This document shows positions 16,531 through 23,637 of a DNA stretch of 64,000 nt, one piece after another. The notes below the pieces were generated by a model, which saw nothing but the letters and a program-made list of their open reading frames with translations, did not search any database and was not told the origin of the DNA. The DNA comes from Ruminococcaceae bacterium FB2012. GTDB lineage: Bacteria; Bacillota; Clostridia; Oscillospirales; Ruminococcaceae. Position 1 is the stretch's first letter. Each line of letters opens with the position of its first letter. The stretch covers positions 1 through 64,000 of the forward strand of contig FMXS01000004.1 in assembly GCA_900104495.1 (NCBI GenBank), written 5' to 3'. The translations under genes and the position numbers were made by a program.

Positions 16531-17415
16531 CTATATCTCGATCAAGTCTTTTCTGAATTGCTCCAAGAATTTGCTTGCCGCCTTTGTGAAAACAGGATAC
16601 CGCTTCCAGATAAAAAAGCTGACTGCCTCCATGCGTGGTTCAAAAGGTCGGAAGCAGAGGCGGCTGTCACCGCTGACATTGATCAGTTTATCCAATGTGA
16701 TAGCACTGCCGATGCCTTCATTTACCATGACAGAAGCGTTGTAGATGAGATTATACTCAGCGACGATATTAGCATCAGGTGCCTGTTCTGCGATCAGTTC
16801 AGAGAGCATTGTACTGTGATTCGGCTGTCGTGGAATAATCAGATCAAGCCCTGCAATATCTGCAAATGTAACTTTTTCCTTCTTCGCAAGCGGTTCGTCA
16901 CGGCGCATCAGCACTCCCCAGGTGTCATGCAGAGGTATCTCAATAGCTTCGTATTTAGTTTTGTCAACATTCCCGAAGATCAGCCCGAAATCCAACAGTC
17001 CATGTTCGAGCTTCTCCATAACATCAGTGCCGTTGCCGCTGAAAAGACTGTAATGAATATCAGGGTGATCTGTTCTCAGCTTGTGAGCGGTATCTGCGAT
17101 AAGCTTTATCGCATAGGTCTCGCCTGCACCGATATACACCGTTCCGGACACGTTGTCATTGCTTTGCCTGACCTCTTGCTCGGTCTTGTCTATAAGCTCC
17201 ACAAGCTCCTCGGCACGCTTTCGGAGGATCATGCCCTCCTCGGTCAGTGTAACGCCTTTGTTTGAACGGATGAGCAGAGTTTTGCCGAGCTCATCCTCAA
17301 GCTCCTTGAGCTGACGGGACAGCGTCGACTGTGAAAGATAAAGCCGTTCTGCCGCAGTAGAAAAGCTCTGTTCTCTTGCGACTGCAAGAAAATACCTGAG
17401 CACACGAATATCCAT
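16531..17415 (-). CDS. LysR-family transcriptional regulator
   Basis: 294 residues. The N-terminal winged helix-turn-helix (1-60; MDIRVLRYFLAVAREQSFSTAA, YLSQSTLSRQLKELEDELG) is followed by a periplasmic-binding-like effector domain (about 90-290). The ATG at 17,415 is chosen because AAGGAGG lies 8 bases upstream; longer frames lack a ribosome site. It diverges from the redox operon starting at 17,552, the usual layout in which the regulator controls itself and the neighbour operon through a shared site (17,451-17,473). The inducer is unknown. Confidence 0.93.
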   Translation of the reverse strand: MDIRVLRYFLAVAREQSFSTAAERLYLSQSTLSRQLKELEDELGKTLLIRSNKGVTLTEEGMILRKRAEELVELIDKTEQEVRQSNDNVSGTVYIGAGETYAIKLIADTAHKLRTDHPDIHYSLFSGNGTDVMEKLEHGLLDFGLIFGNVDKTKYEAIEIPLHDTWGVLMRRDEPLAKKEKVTFADIAGLDLIIPRQPNHSTMLSELIAEQAPDANIVAEYNLIYNASVMVNEGIGSAITLDKLINVSGDSRLCFRPFEPRMEAVSFFIWKRYPVFTKAASKFLEQFRKDLIEI

Positions 17416-17450
17416 ACACTCCGCCTCCTTTTCTATATCATACCACATAT

Positions 17451-17473
17451 CACTATAACTGTCAAGCATAGTG
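17451..17473. promoter_or_regulatory. LysR operator, CACTAT-N11-ATAGTG
   Basis: A perfect dyad whose inner bases form T-N11-A, the signature of LysR-type binding sites. It lies 36 bp before the lysR ATG and 42 bp upstream of the -10 of the divergent promoter, where LysR activators usually bind. Confidence 0.8.
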
Positions 17474-17492
17474 GCGTATTTGATATAAGCAT

Positions 17493-17521
17493 TTGCTATT
17501 TTCAGATGACCATGTTATAAT
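17493..17521 (+). promoter_or_regulatory. promoter of the LysR-linked redox operon
   Basis: TTGCTA (17,493-17,498), 17-bp spacer, TATAAT (17,516-17,521). The -35 is imperfect, as expected of an activator-dependent promoter. Confidence 0.75.
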
Positions 17522-17551
17522 GGATACAACAAGAAAATCGGGGGTGAGCAT

Positions 17552-17764
17552 ATGAAGGAAAGTATCCGACAAAACCTGATCGATGCAGGCTGTGATGATG
17601 AATTTATCGAACAATTTGACGCCTGTTCATGTGACATAAAGCAATGTGAGAAAATGCTTACCGCTCACAGGAAGGAGCTGCTCGACGAGGTCCATGAAAA
17701 AGAACGTTGCATAAGCTGTCTGGATTATCTTGTGTTTATGATGAAGAAGGAGGGATCTGTATGA
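17552..17764 (+). CDS. small cysteine-containing protein, unknown
   Basis: 70 residues with a helical, charged character and six cysteines, including CSC and a CISC (C-x2-C) pair near the end. GGGGGTG lies upstream of the ATG. It is the first gene of the redox operon and overlaps the next gene by ATGA, so the two are translated together. I do not recognise a family; the cysteines could bind a metal or respond to redox state, but that is a guess. Confidence 0.75.
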   Translation: MKESIRQNLIDAGCDDEFIEQFDACSCDIKQCEKMLTAHRKELLDEVHEKERCISCLDYLVFMMKKEGSV

Positions 17765-18231
17765 AACTGATAGAGATCATTATTTCATTATTGATAGCGT
17801 TGCTGAGCTCTGCCTGCGGAGTTCCTTTATCAAGCGAAGCGGGAACAAGCACCTCAGATGTAAGGGAGGTTTCACAGATGGAGATCACGGTAGATGTAAA
17901 CGGCAATAAACTGACTGCTGCATTCGCTGACAGCACTGCCGCAAAAGAGCTTGCAGAAAAGCTGAAAGCAGAGCCGATCACCGTTACGCTGAATGAATAC
18001 GGCGGTTTTGAAAAAGTCGGTGATCTTCCTTGGCCGCTCACTAAGTCCGATGAAGATACCGAAACAGAACCGGGCGACATAATGCTCTATCAGGGCGACA
18101 AGATGACGATATTCTATAACTCCAATTCGTGGAGCTATACAAAACTCGGACATATCGAAAACACAACGCAGGAAGAATTAAAAACAGTATTTGGCGAGGG
18201 CGATGTGACTGTTACGCTCTCCCTGAAATAA
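17761..18231 (+). CDS. cyclophilin-like-fold lipoprotein
   Basis: 156 residues. A lipoprotein signal with lipobox LSSAC (Cys about residue 19) is followed by a domain of the cyclophilin-like type often seen in such operons: MEITVDVNGNKLTAAFADST, LNEYGGFEKVGDLPWPL, GDIMLYQGDKMTIFYNSNSWSYTKLGHI. The ATG overlaps the previous stop. Longer frames upstream lie inside the previous gene and are rejected. It is probably anchored on the outer face of the membrane; the substrate is unknown. Confidence 0.82.
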   Translation: MKLIEIIISLLIALLSSACGVPLSSEAGTSTSDVREVSQMEITVDVNGNKLTAAFADSTAAKELAEKLKAEPITVTLNEYGGFEKVGDLPWPLTKSDEDTETEPGDIMLYQGDKMTIFYNSNSWSYTKLGHIENTTQEELKTVFGEGDVTVTLSLK

Positions 18232-18249
18232 AAAACGGAGGTAAGTATC

Positions 18250-19416
18250 ATGTTAGGAAATTTCAGCTACCACAACCCGACCAAGCTCTATTTCGGCGAG
18301 GACTCCCTCAGCAATCTTAAACCTGAGCTTGCAAACTACGGTGAGAACATTCTGTTTGTCTACGGCGGCGGTTCGATCAAAAAAAGCGGTCTGTATGACG
18401 AGATAATCGCTATCCTCAAAGACTGCGGCAAGAACGTTGCAGAGGTTTCGGCCGTAATGCCGAACCCCACATCCGACAAGCTGAACGAGGGCGTGGCGAT
18501 CGCCCGCGAACATAAGACAGATTTTATCCTTGCGGTGGGCGGCGGTTCTGTCTGCGACTACTCAAAGGCTCTGTCTGTTTCAATCAACTGCAGCGATGAC
18601 CCATGGGAGAAATACTATATCCGTTTTGAGGAGCCCGACTGCGAGATCATCCCCGTTGGCTGTGTGCTGACTATGGCAGGCACAGGCTCGGAGATGAACG
18701 GCGGCTCGGTCATCACAAACCACGAAGCAAAGCTCAAGATCGGTCACGTTTTCGGCGACGACGTAATGCCGAAATTCTCGATACTCAATCCGAGATACAC
18801 AATGACGCTCCCGAAGTATCAGATGTGCGCGGGAATCTACGATATTTTCAACCACATCTGCGAGCAGTATTTCTCCGGAGAGGACGACAACACCAGCGAC
18901 TATATCAGCGAGGGACTGATGCGTTCCCTCATCCATTCAAGCCGTATAGCCGTCAATGACCCGCAGGACTACGAGGCACGCTCCAACATAATGTGGACTG
19001 CGACATGGGCGCTGAACACCCTCGTTTCAAGAGGAAAATCCACCGACTGGATGGTTCATATGCTGGGTCAGGCGGCGGGCGCATACACCGATGCGACTCA
19101 CGGAATGACCCTTTCGGCGGTATCTCTGCCTTATTACAGATATATCATGCCCTACGGCTTGAAGAAGTTCGCACGTTTTGCAACGGAAGTATGGGGCATC
19201 TCCGCAGAGGGCAAGGCCGACGAACAGCTTGCAAATGAAGGTCTCGCCGCTCTGGAATGCTGGATGAAGGAGATCGGGCTTGTGATGAATCTCAAAGACC
19301 TCGGCGCAACAGATGAAATGATCGAGGGCATCGCCGATGCGACGCTGATCCTGAACGGCGGCTACAAAGTGCTTGACCGTGATGAGATCGTGCAGATATT
19401 GAAAGCGAGTATGTGA
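18250..19416 (+). CDS. iron-containing alcohol dehydrogenase (YqhD/BDH type)
   Basis: 388 residues. NAD(P)-binding N-terminal domain with GGGSIKKSGLYDEI and AVGGGSVCDYSKAL; C-terminal metal domain with Asp and His ligands in YDIFNHICEQYF, MVHMLG and DATHGMTLS. The family reduces aldehydes to alcohols, usually with NADPH. Preceded by GGAGG. As part of a LysR-controlled set with a flavodoxin and a quinol monooxygenase-like protein, a role in clearing reactive aldehydes or quinones is plausible but inferred. Confidence 0.93.
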   Translation: MLGNFSYHNPTKLYFGEDSLSNLKPELANYGENILFVYGGGSIKKSGLYDEIIAILKDCGKNVAEVSAVMPNPTSDKLNEGVAIAREHKTDFILAVGGGSVCDYSKALSVSINCSDDPWEKYYIRFEEPDCEIIPVGCVLTMAGTGSEMNGGSVITNHEAKLKIGHVFGDDVMPKFSILNPRYTMTLPKYQMCAGIYDIFNHICEQYFSGEDDNTSDYISEGLMRSLIHSSRIAVNDPQDYEARSNIMWTATWALNTLVSRGKSTDWMVHMLGQAAGAYTDATHGMTLSAVSLPYYRYIMPYGLKKFARFATEVWGISAEGKADEQLANEGLAALECWMKEIGLVMNLKDLGATDEMIEGIADATLILNGGYKVLDRDEIVQILKASM

Positions 19417-19420
19417 GACT

Positions 19421-19753
19421 ATGAACATCACGGTAAATATCTACTACACCGGCGTAAGCGGAAACGCCCGAAAATTCGCAGAGGAAATGGTGAAAAGCGG
19501 TACGGTGGATAAGATACGGAACGAGCAAGGCAATCTCCGCTATGACTATTTTCAGCCACTTGACGATCCCGAAACGGTACTGCTGATTGACCAATGGACA
19601 AGTCAGGACGCAATTGATGTCCACCACGCTTCGCCTATGATGCAGACGATTGCTGAATTTCGGGAGAAGTACGGACTGAAAATGAAAGTTGAAAGATATG
19701 TCTCCGATGAGGGCGGAATACCCGATAAGGACAATCAATTCATCGTGAAATAG
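19421..19753 (+). CDS. putative quinol monooxygenase (ABM fold)
   Basis: 110 residues with the features of the antibiotic biosynthesis monooxygenase (YgiN-like) fold: NARKFAEEMVKSG, LRYDYFQPLDDPETVLLIDQW and DVHHASPMMQTIAEF. These small dimers oxidise quinols or related aromatics without cofactors. The start is ATG four bases after the dehydrogenase stop region. Confidence 0.85.
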   Translation: MNITVNIYYTGVSGNARKFAEEMVKSGTVDKIRNEQGNLRYDYFQPLDDPETVLLIDQWTSQDAIDVHHASPMMQTIAEFREKYGLKMKVERYVSDEGGIPDKDNQFIVK

Positions 19754-19764
19754 GAGGCGTTATT

Positions 19765-20250
19765 ATGAAGTCGTTGATAATATATTTCAGCAGAGCTGAT
19801 GAAAACTACGCAGTCGGTTATATCAACAAGGGCAATACCGAGATAGTGGCGGAGTTCGTGCAGGAGTTGACGGGCGCTGATATGTTCAAGGTCGAGCCTG
19901 CCGTTCCCTATGCCGCAGACTACAAGACCTGCATTGAGGAAGCAAAACAGCGTATAGGGAATGCACCGATCAAGGAAAAGCTGACCGACATTTCCGCATA
20001 CGATACTGTCTATATTATGAGTCCTATCTATTGGGGTACTTATGCTCCCGAAGTCGAAACAGCCCTGACAGGGCTTGATTTCAGCGGTAAGACCGTCAGA
20101 GTCATCAGCACACATGAAGGCTCAGGTCTTGCAAATATGGTCTCTGATGTGAAGAAGATGTGCAAGGGTGCTGATGTTGACAGCAAGGGACTTGCTATCG
20201 TCGGATCAAAAGCAAAGGATTCTAAGAATACCATTGCCGAATGGCTGTGA
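19765..20250 (+). CDS. flavodoxin
   Basis: 161 residues; single-domain FMN electron carrier. The phosphate-binding loop is present in a modified form (YFSRADENYAVGYINKGNTE), with later flavin-contact loops SPIYWGTYAPEVETAL and STHEGSGLANM. AGGAGGCG precedes the ATG. It likely supplies electrons within the operon. Confidence 0.92.
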   Translation: MKSLIIYFSRADENYAVGYINKGNTEIVAEFVQELTGADMFKVEPAVPYAADYKTCIEEAKQRIGNAPIKEKLTDISAYDTVYIMSPIYWGTYAPEVETALTGLDFSGKTVRVISTHEGSGLANMVSDVKKMCKGADVDSKGLAIVGSKAKDSKNTIAEWL

Positions 20251-20262
20251 GGAGGTCACACT

Positions 20263-21018
20263 ATGGCAGAAAAGATAGTACAGACCGCTGGCAGAGATGC
20301 CCTCGGTGAGTTTGCTCCCGAATTCGCCCATTACAACGATGATATTCTTTTCGGGGAGAACTGGAACAACACCGACATTGACCTGAAAACACGCAGCATT
20401 ATCACAGTGGTCGCTCTGATGTCACAGGGCGTGACGAGCGACGCGCTGAAATTCCACCTGATGAATGCGAAAAATCACGGCGTATCGCAGAAAGAGATCG
20501 CAGCAATCATCACACATACGGCTTTCTATGCAGGCTGGCCGCACGCCTGGGCAGTGTTTGGACTTGCAAAAGAAGTATGGAATGACAAATCTCCCGAACT
20601 GACCGATAAGGACAGGTATCAGAACGAAATTTTCTTCCCGATAGGCGAACCTAATCCATACGGCGATTATTTCGTTGGAAACAGCTATCTTGCTCAGGTA
20701 TCAAAAGAACAGCTTTCTGTTTTCAATGTGACCTTTGAACCTGCCTGCCGTAATAACTGGCATATCCACCATGCGAAAAGCGGCAGTGGTCAGATGCTGA
20801 TCTGTGTCGGCGGTCGGGGCTACTATCAGGAATGGGGCAAGGAAGCGAGAGAGCTTCACCCAGGGGATATTGTGAATATCCCCGCGAATGTCAAGCACTG
20901 GCACGGTGCTGCTCCTGACAGTTGGTTCTCACATCTCGCAATAGAGATCGAGGGCGAGGACGGCAGCACAGAATGGTGCGAACCTGTTTCTGATGAGGAT
21001 TACAATAAACTGAGGTAA
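20263..21018 (+). CDS. carboxymuconolactone decarboxylase-cupin fusion
   Basis: 251 residues with two domains. Residues 1-110 match the CMD/AhpD-like helical fold (KTRSIITVVALMSQGV, LKFHLMNAKNHGVSQKEI), without the CxxC of AhpD. Residues 120-250 are a cupin with metal ligands in NNWHIHH and VKHWHGA. This fusion is common in Firmicute redox operons of the type seen here. The biochemical reaction is not established for the fusion. Confidence 0.9.
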   Translation: MAEKIVQTAGRDALGEFAPEFAHYNDDILFGENWNNTDIDLKTRSIITVVALMSQGVTSDALKFHLMNAKNHGVSQKEIAAIITHTAFYAGWPHAWAVFGLAKEVWNDKSPELTDKDRYQNEIFFPIGEPNPYGDYFVGNSYLAQVSKEQLSVFNVTFEPACRNNWHIHHAKSGSGQMLICVGGRGYYQEWGKEARELHPGDIVNIPANVKHWHGAAPDSWFSHLAIEIEGEDGSTEWCEPVSDEDYNKLR

Positions 21019-21080
21019 ACGGAGTTAGTGAATGTAATTATTCTATTCACAGGAAGTAAAAATATAAGGCGGTGAAAGTG

Positions 21081-22187
21081 ATGAAAGCACTGAAGATATG
21101 CGGGAAGGTCCTCCTGATAATAATGATAGTTCTTGCAGTAATAGTCATAATAGGCTTGCTGTTCCTGAAATTCTATCCTCCGATAGGAGATACACCGGGG
21201 AAGGATGAACAACGATTATACTCCGAAAAAACCAAACTGTATTATGACAAGCAATTTCACAACGAGAATGACTTTACAGTAATGACAGGAGATCAGGATG
21301 ATAAAAGCGATCTGACTGTTCCGGAAAAAACGATACCGACTGATAAGATCGAGAGCATAGCCCGTGCCTCCGAGGGTGAACTGAAAGTCACCTGGCTCGG
21401 ACATTCCACCTCGCTTATTCAACTCGGAGATAAGAATATCTTTATTGATCCCGTGCTGAGTGAACGCTCATCCCCTGTGGGATTCGCCGGCCCGAAGCGT
21501 TTTTCCGAGCTTGCGCTCGAAACAGAAAATGTCCCCGATATTGATGTGCTTTTCATATCCCACGACCATTATGATCATCTTGATTATAATGTCATCAAGG
21601 CGATAGACGGCAGAGTGAGCCACTATGTCGTTCCGCTCGGCATTGACGTGATACTGAAAGGCTGGGGCGTTGATGAGAGCAAGCTGCACCCTCTGTACTG
21701 GTGGGAGAGCATCGAGCTTGACGGAATTACATACACTCTTACTCCCGCACAGCATTACACAGGCAGAAATCCGTTGAAAATGAATGCGACCCTCTGGGGC
21801 GGTCTGTATATCAAAAACAGCGATCACAGCATTTACTATACGGGTGACACAGGTTACTACGATGTATTTAAACAGGTTTTTGAACGCTTCGGAGAAACGG
21901 AGCTGATGCTTGCAGATTCGGGACAGTATGACAACGGATGGGCAGAAACGCATATGTTCCCCGAGGAAGCTGTACAGGCTGCAAAGGACGTTCATGCAAA
22001 ATGGATGATACCCGTACATTGGGGAGCATTTTCGATATCTAACCATGCGTGGTACGATCCGCCGGAAAGAGCAGTCAAGGCCGCCGAAGAACAGGGAGTG
22101 AGCCTTGCAACACCACGGATCGGGCAGACTGTAAGCTATGACAGTATTTCTTCTTTCAATGAGAGTTGGTGGGGGGAATATAAATAA
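21081..22187 (+). CDS. membrane-anchored metallo-beta-lactamase-fold hydrolase (NAPE-PLD/UlaG-like)
   Basis: 368 residues. An N-terminal membrane segment (about 8-33) precedes an MBL-fold domain with WLGHSTSLIQ, the zinc motif SHDHYDH (HxHxDH), YYTGDTGYY and a late PVHWGAF. The length and motifs match the NAPE-PLD-like lipid phosphodiesterase group. The ATG at 21,081 follows AAGGCGGTGA with proper spacing; the GTG at 21,072 lies within that site. It is the last gene of the LysR-linked operon after a 60-bp gap. Confidence 0.88.
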   Translation: MKALKICGKVLLIIMIVLAVIVIIGLLFLKFYPPIGDTPGKDEQRLYSEKTKLYYDKQFHNENDFTVMTGDQDDKSDLTVPEKTIPTDKIESIARASEGELKVTWLGHSTSLIQLGDKNIFIDPVLSERSSPVGFAGPKRFSELALETENVPDIDVLFISHDHYDHLDYNVIKAIDGRVSHYVVPLGIDVILKGWGVDESKLHPLYWWESIELDGITYTLTPAQHYTGRNPLKMNATLWGGLYIKNSDHSIYYTGDTGYYDVFKQVFERFGETELMLADSGQYDNGWAETHMFPEEAVQAAKDVHAKWMIPVHWGAFSISNHAWYDPPERAVKAAEEQGVSLATPRIGQTVSYDSISSFNESWWGEYK

Positions 22188-22255
22188 CCTGAAATAACGA
22201 TGGTATCAGTGTTGTCAAGATTCAAATTCTAAAGCATGATTATTACACACGCCCA

Positions 22256-22726
22256 TCAATTCTGAGCAATATTTATAATGTCTTTCCCCCGCTGCTCTGC
22301 ATACTGTACCGCAGAATACGCCCCTCCGCTTTCATGCTGTATGCAGCATACAACAAGGTCGGAACGGTCAACCATACAGTGGTTGCGCACCTGAATGGCT
22401 GATTTGAAGTGAGCTGCGGCAGCATTTTCACATATCTCGACGTCGTCATAATAATCGAGATAGTATTGTTCGTTATTGTGGTACTCGGCTTTAAGATAGG
22501 GCAGCACAAGCGTGAAATGGGTGTTGCCGCATCCGTAATTGCGAATAGCTCGCCTTATCGCAGCGGAGGCAAGCAGATCGAACTCACCCTCACGGCCTAC
22601 CAGAAATTCTACATATTCCTTTTGCGTTATCAGATCATGCAGCAGACCGTCAAGACGATTTTCAATGTCTGACGGTTTTTCTATTTCCCTGTGGCCGAAG
22701 AAACAGACTGTATATATGTTCAGCAT
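22256..22726 (-). CDS. SLOG-domain protein (DUF1273-like)
   Basis: 156 residues. It starts MLNIYTVCFFGHRE, typical of the YpsA/DUF1273 group of the SLOG superfamily, which bind nucleotides or nucleotide-derived signals. Further matches are AIRRAIRNYG, FTLVLPY and DRSDLVVCCIQHESGGAYSAVQYA. The ATG at 22,726 follows AAGGTG at 7 bases; the longer frame has no ribosome site. SLOG proteins often sense signals in phage-defence or stress systems; no effector gene is adjacent here. Confidence 0.85.
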   Translation of the reverse strand: MLNIYTVCFFGHREIEKPSDIENRLDGLLHDLITQKEYVEFLVGREGEFDLLASAAIRRAIRNYGCGNTHFTLVLPYLKAEYHNNEQYYLDYYDDVEICENAAAAHFKSAIQVRNHCMVDRSDLVVCCIQHESGGAYSAVQYAEQRGKDIINIAQN

Positions 22727-22777
22727 AGTGGTACACCTTTCCAAATAAGCTTTATATTATTATATCAAGACGTCGTT

Positions 22778-22843
22778 GTGGTGTCAATATGACTGAATAC
22801 AAAGTGATGTCACGGTGGTATCATAATAACAAGGGAGGTATCA
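22778..22843. promoter_or_regulatory. three direct GTGGTATCA-like repeats before the RHH gene
   Basis: GTGGTGTCA (22,778-22,786), GTGGTATCA (22,815-22,823) and GAGGTATCA (22,835-22,843). The last contains the ribosome site of the RHH gene. Such direct repeats suit autoregulation by a ribbon-helix-helix protein; inferred. Confidence 0.4.
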
Positions 22844-22845
22844 CT

Positions 22846-23037
22846 ATGGCTGTACTGAAAACAAGATTTACTCTTCGCCTTGATCTGAAAGATCATGCTA
22901 AGATCATGAAGATCGCTGAGTCCCAAAACCGTTCCATGAACAATATGATTGAAACGCTCATTAAACAGACAATACAGAAGTATGAGGAAGAAAATGGTGA
23001 GATAGAGCTGACCGACGAGGACTTGTCAATAGAATAG
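22846..23037 (+). CDS. ribbon-helix-helix DNA-binding protein
   Basis: 63 residues of the Arc/MetJ type: beta strand FTLRLDL, helix DHAKIMKIAESQ, turn NRSMNNM and helix IETLIKQTIQKYEEE, with an acidic tail. The ATG at 22,846 follows GGGAGGT. It is divergent from the SLOG gene and the last gene before the right end of the island. It may be an antitoxin-like or plain regulator; no toxin is next to it. Confidence 0.8.
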   Translation: MAVLKTRFTLRLDLKDHAKIMKIAESQNRSMNNMIETLIKQTIQKYEEENGEIELTDEDLSIE

Positions 23038-23128
23038 TATATCTGATAATAAACCGCCCTATTCTGTGAGGTGCGTACAACGCAGGGCGGATGATGTATT
23101 ATTCTGGCAAATCAATTGACTAACAACA

Positions 23129-23168
23129 AAAAAGCGAAGCCAACATCTGTGTGTTGACTTCGCTTTTT
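23129..23168. terminator. bidirectional terminator near the island's right end
   Basis: AAAAAGCGAAG (23,129-23,139) pairs with CTTCGCTTTTT (23,158-23,168), with CAACA/TGTTG inside. It closes the RHH gene from the left. Confidence 0.85.
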
Positions 23169-23220
23169 GGATCTAAATGCTTTGTTTGTTAGAAAAAAAG
23201 TATCTTATTGTTCCGCTTCT

Positions 23221-23249
23221 CGTGTGATATTCCGTGTGATTTTGTGTGA
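23221..23249. promoter_or_regulatory. CGTGTGA repeats, candidate integrase arm sites (right)
   Basis: CGTGTGA at 23,221-23,227 and 23,233-23,239 plus TGTGTGA at 23,243-23,249, about 107 bp from the right attachment repeat, matching the left-end pair at 2,157-2,174 in orientation. Confidence 0.5.
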
Positions 23250-23306
23250 TTTTTGGACTTCAAACCTGCATTTTGAACTGTCTGAATTGCAGCTGTAACG
23301 CATAAG

Positions 23307-23350
23307 AAAAGCCCGTAAATACGGCGTTTGTACCGTATTTACGGGCTTTT
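23307..23350 (-). terminator. terminator of tRNA-Ser
   Basis: An 18-bp perfect dyad, AAAAGCCCGTAAATACGG against its complement, with an 8-base loop. It is just after the 3' end of the minus-strand tRNA and works as an intrinsic terminator in either direction. It lies inside the island, so the element supplies the terminator. Confidence 0.9.
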
Positions 23351-23355
23351 GGCTT

Positions 23356-23379
23356 TGGCGGAGAAGGAGGGATTCGAAC
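23356..23379. repeat. right attachment repeat (3' end of tRNA-Ser)
   Basis: Identical to 2,094-2,117. It comprises the CCA end, acceptor and T-arm part of the tRNA gene, the classic target of tyrosine integrases. Confidence 0.9.
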
Positions 23380-23448
23380 CCTCGATGAGCTATTAACCCA
23401 TACACGAGTTCCAGTCGTGCGCCATAAACCGGGCTAGGCGACTTCTCC
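23356..23448 (-). tRNA. tRNA-Ser (GGA)
   Basis: 93 nt with acceptor GGAGAAG/CTTCTCC, anticodon loop CTGGAAC (anticodon GGA), a long variable arm typical of tRNA-Ser, T-loop GGTTCGAATCC and encoded CCA. It is intact despite the island at its 3' end. Confidence 0.95.
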
Positions 23449-23465
23449 GTACCTGTAACATTATG

Positions 23466-23494
23466 ATTATATCACAATTCTTTGCCGTTGTCAA
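23466..23494 (-). promoter_or_regulatory. promoter of tRNA-Ser
   Basis: On the minus strand, TTGACA (23,494-23,489), 17-bp spacer, TATAAT (23,471-23,466). Confidence 0.88.
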
Positions 23495-23573
23495 GTGCTC
23501 CGGCGAAATTTTTTGTGCCCTTTTCTGACAAAGGGCTTTTTGTGTATATTTCTTGAAAACTGCTCTGCGTTCA

Positions 23574-23602
23574 TTGACATTTTGTTCAAAATGTGGTATA
23601 CT
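23574..23602 (+). promoter_or_regulatory. promoter of the EAL/beta-helix gene
   Basis: TTGACA (23,574-23,579), 17-bp spacer, TATACT (23,597-23,602). Confidence 0.85.
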
Positions 23603-23637
23603 ATAACAGGATAATGCTTTTAGAAAGGGGGGAGTTT

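Larger units (their letters stand above)
2094..23379. mobile_element. integrative and mobilizable element in tRNA-Ser(GGA)
   Basis: An exact 24-bp direct repeat bounds the segment (2,094-2,117 and 23,356-23,379). The right copy is the 3' end, including CCA, of the intact minus-strand tRNA-Ser gene, so the insertion left that gene whole. An intact tyrosine integrase lies 59 bp inside the left repeat. The cargo comprises an HTH regulator, a nuclease-like protein, a relaxase/MobC pair, an invertible type I RM locus, a LysR redox operon, a SLOG protein and an RHH protein. No type IV secretion genes are seen, so transfer would need a helper element. Boundaries are inferred from the repeat. Confidence 0.88.

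Noticed and set aside
17707..17760. Longer start for the cyclophilin-like lipoprotein
   Set aside because: The extra 18 codons lie in the previous gene and would place the signal peptide inside the protein.
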